Positions 5,983-7,156 of a stretch of 7,156 bases of DNA are shown here, piece after piece. The notes below the pieces were generated by a model. The model did no database searches and was not told the origin of the DNA. It saw only the letters and a list, made by a program, of their open reading frames with translations. The stretch's first letter is position 1. The number at the start of each line of letters is the position of its first letter. This DNA comes from Bacteroidota bacterium (GTDB lineage: Bacteria; Bacteroidota; Bacteroidia; Bacteroidales; Dysgonomonadaceae). The DNA lies in assembly GCA_023424395.1 (NCBI GenBank), contig JAFADY010000008.1, positions 1 to 7,156 of the forward strand. Direction: 5' to 3'. Both the position numbers and the translations under genes were made by a program.

Positions 5983-6684
5983 TTAATCGATCATCAACAG
6001 ATCGGCTTCCGGAACATCGGGCAGTTCGCCGGTTTCGATGACTTGTTTGAATCGTTTGATGTCTTGACGGATCAATCTTTCCAAAGCGGGGGTAAAGAGA
6101 TTGGCTACGCCTGCTCCCAGGTTTCCGGCCGGAACTTCGTAAGAGATGAACACCCGGATTTGCGTGCCCAACTCGCCCGCATCCACAAATTTCACCATTC
6201 CGCTGTTTACCACCTTGGAACCGGGCATGCTTTTCCACTTAATGGATTCATTGGGAACATCGTTTGTGATCTCGCATTTCCATTCCACAGTGCCCATTCC
6301 GCCGGGGATTTTTGCCGTCCACACGGAATGCAGTTCACTCAGTTCGCGCACCGATTGGAGGTGTTTCATAAAAATGGGCAGGTTTTCGAGGCTGCGCCAG
6401 TAAGCATACACTTCTTCGCGGGGTTTGTTCACGATAACATCGGCGTCCACTATCACACGGTTGTGCTCCGAAGTGCCGTCCACACCCAGTGTTTTATACA
6501 ACGGGCAGTATCCTTTGCCTGCCCTGTACACGAGCGCGCCACCCAACAGCGCTTTAAATAGTTTGTTCCTGCCTGAAAAGGCTTTGGAAAAAAGCCATAC
6601 ACCGGTCACAAAAGAGAGAATTCTTTCGGCATCGCCTACATTTTTCTGGTCGTTTTCGTTGAATACGTAATCTTTGATTTTCAT
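5983..6684 (-). CDS. DUF2892-SRPBCC (polyketide cyclase/COQ10-like) two-domain protein
   Basis: The protein has 233 aa. Residues about 15-68 resemble the DUF2892 (YgaP-like) membrane module: NVGDAERILSFVTGVWLF, then FKALLGGALVYRAGKGYCPL YKTLGVD, with two hydrophobic helices. Residues about 75-218 resemble the SRPBCC/START-like fold: ADVIVNKPREEVYAYWRSLE with a FMKHLQSV segment, then the strand WTAKIPGGMGTVEWKCEIT, the IKWKSMPGSKVVNSGMVKF pair, and the C-terminal helix LERLIRQDIKRFKQVIE. The SRPBCC fold makes a hydrophobic ligand cavity; no ligand is known to me for this combination. It probably sits at the inner membrane with the SRPBCC domain in the cytoplasm (inference). The ATG has an A-rich leader (AAAAACAAGAAACA). 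It has its own terminator and appears monocistronic. Confidence 0.85.
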   Translation of the reverse strand: MKIKDYVFNENDQKNVGDAERILSFVTGVWLFSKAFSGRNKLFKALLGGALVYRAGKGYCPLYKTLGVDGTSEHNRVIVDADVIVNKPREEVYAYWRSLENLPIFMKHLQSVRELSELHSVWTAKIPGGMGTVEWKCEITNDVPNESIKWKSMPGSKVVNSGMVKFVDAGELGTQIRVFISYEVPAGNLGAGVANLFTPALERLIRQDIKRFKQVIETGELPDVPEADLLMID

Positions 6685-6726
6685 TGTTTCTTGTTTTTAT
6701 AGAGAATTGTTTTAGTGAGTTCGAAG

Positions 6727-6734
6727 CAAAGGTT
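6727..6734 (-). promoter_or_regulatory. Possible -7 box of the SRPBCC gene
   Basis: The minus-strand reading is AACCTTTG, one mismatch from TAnnTTTG. It is 42 bp upstream of the ATG. No convincing -33 element was found, so this is a weak call. Confidence 0.35.
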
Positions 6735-6782
6735 CTATATATAAAACGTAAGGGGTGAGGTTTTTGTTTGGAAAAGAGCCAA

Positions 6783-6838
6783 GATGGATGATGGATGAGG
6801 GGTGTCTGAAGACGGGTGACGGGTGAGGGGAGACGATA
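6783..6838. repeat. Heptanucleotide imperfect tandem repeat
   Basis: Eight consecutive 7-bp units in phase: GATGGAT, GATGGAT, GAGGGGT, GTCTGAA, GACGGGT, GACGGGT, GAGGGGA, GACGATA. The first three units and units 5-7 repeat the same order (A A B), so the array looks like two related blocks separated by one degenerate unit. It lies in the spacer between the SRPBCC gene and the CinA-like gene. Confidence 0.7.
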
Positions 6839-6908
6839 CAGAGAAGACTTGAAGAGGGGGGGAAAGTAAATAAACATAATTAAATTTCAACTATTTTTAA
6901 TTCGCGAA

Positions 6909-7156
6909 TCACGAATTTGTCCGCTGCTTGCTATCCCAAAGGTTGAGGAGATGTACAAGGGTTTTTCCAACGAAGATGCATTGGTTCTCGAACATGCTTT
7001 TAGCAGTGTCTCCCATGATTTTTTTGGAGAGGACGATCTTTCCGTTTTCGGCCAAGGCAATGAAGGCATAGCAGGTTTTGATATCGAGTTCGGGAACGGG
7101 TTCAGCGTATCCGGTAATGGCAAGCCCCAATTCGGCGTTGAACTTCGGGGCTACTT
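6909..7156 (-). CDS. CinA C-terminal-type (nicotinamide-nucleotide amidohydrolase family) protein, partial
   Basis: Only the last 82 residues are in the window. They read VAPKFNAELGLAITGYAEPV, then a CYAFIALAENGKIVLSKKI strand pair, then a terminal helix region with VGKTLVHLLNLWDSK. The GLAITGYA(E/G)P segment, the FIALA strand and the final helix match the C-terminal domain of the CinA/PncC family, which deamidates nicotinamide mononucleotide in pyridine-nucleotide salvage. The usual GxxGP pattern after ITG is altered here to YAEPVPELDIK, so activity cannot be assumed. The catalytic N-terminal residues lie outside the window. The stop is a TGA at 6909-6911, and no clear terminator hairpin follows. 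Confidence 0.75.
   Translation of the reverse strand, partial: VAPKFNAELGLAITGYAEPVPELDIKTCYAFIALAENGKIVLSKKIMGDTAKSMFENQCIFVGKTLVHLLNLWDSKQRTNS

Noticed and set aside
6043..6561. A 172-codon plus-strand open frame opposite the SRPBCC gene
   Set aside because: It is antisense to a well-supported two-domain protein, has no promoter or leader, and its translation resembles nothing.
6752..6756. An ACCCC half-site upstream of the SRPBCC gene as another regulon member
   Set aside because: Only one arm is present, the spacing to the -7 box differs (17 bp), and similar G-rich words recur in the nearby heptamer repeat.
6783..6838. A CRISPR array
   Set aside because: The units are 7 bp with no spacers, so this is a simple tandem repeat.

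Overview
The window looks like chromosomal DNA of a member of the Bacteroidota, probably Bacteroidales. This rests on the A-rich leaders in place of strong Shine-Dalgarno sites, promoter boxes of the TAnnTTTG type, a TPR-containing HisKA_3 sensor kinase paired with a receiver-domain regulator, a lipoprotein with a Bacteroidota-style short lipobox followed by acidic residues, and a degraded IS3-family transposase. The genus cannot be fixed from the sequence alone.

Positions 1-2241, minus strand, hold a two-component pair: a sensor histidine kinase (316-2241) followed after 41 nt by the start of its response regulator (1-274, cut by the window edge). Diverging from it on the plus strand are an unrecognised one-TM protein of about 122 aa (2471-2839), a two-repeat surface lipoprotein (3007-4110) and a small outer-membrane beta-barrel-like protein (4181-4720). 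A good intrinsic terminator follows at 4800-4831.

The most interesting signal is regulatory. A 72-bp module (2326-2397, repeated at 2864-2935, 65/72 identical) carries the perfect inverted repeat ACCCC-N6-GGGGT exactly 22 bp upstream of a perfect TACTTTTG -7 box. One copy drives the small TM gene and the other the lipoprotein/barrel pair. The first inverted repeat also lies 23 bp from a TAACTTTG box facing the kinase, so one operator sits almost symmetrically between two divergent promoters. The position, near -42, is that of a class II activator, and no -33 element is evident. I infer that the neighbouring response regulator binds these sites and that the locus is a self-contained, autoregulated envelope-sensing regulon: periplasmic TPR sensor, regulator, small membrane protein, lipoprotein and barrel.

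Positions 4832-5936 are a gene graveyard: an AT-rich stretch with no intact gene, a multiply frameshifted IS3 transposase relic on the minus strand (5087-5546), and the C-terminal fragment of a restriction-modification specificity subunit on the plus strand (about 5547-5831). From 5937 on, the minus strand carries a terminator, an intact DUF2892-SRPBCC protein (5983-6684), a spacer with a heptanucleotide tandem repeat (6783-6838), and the C-terminal end of a CinA-type amidohydrolase-family protein (6909 to the window edge).
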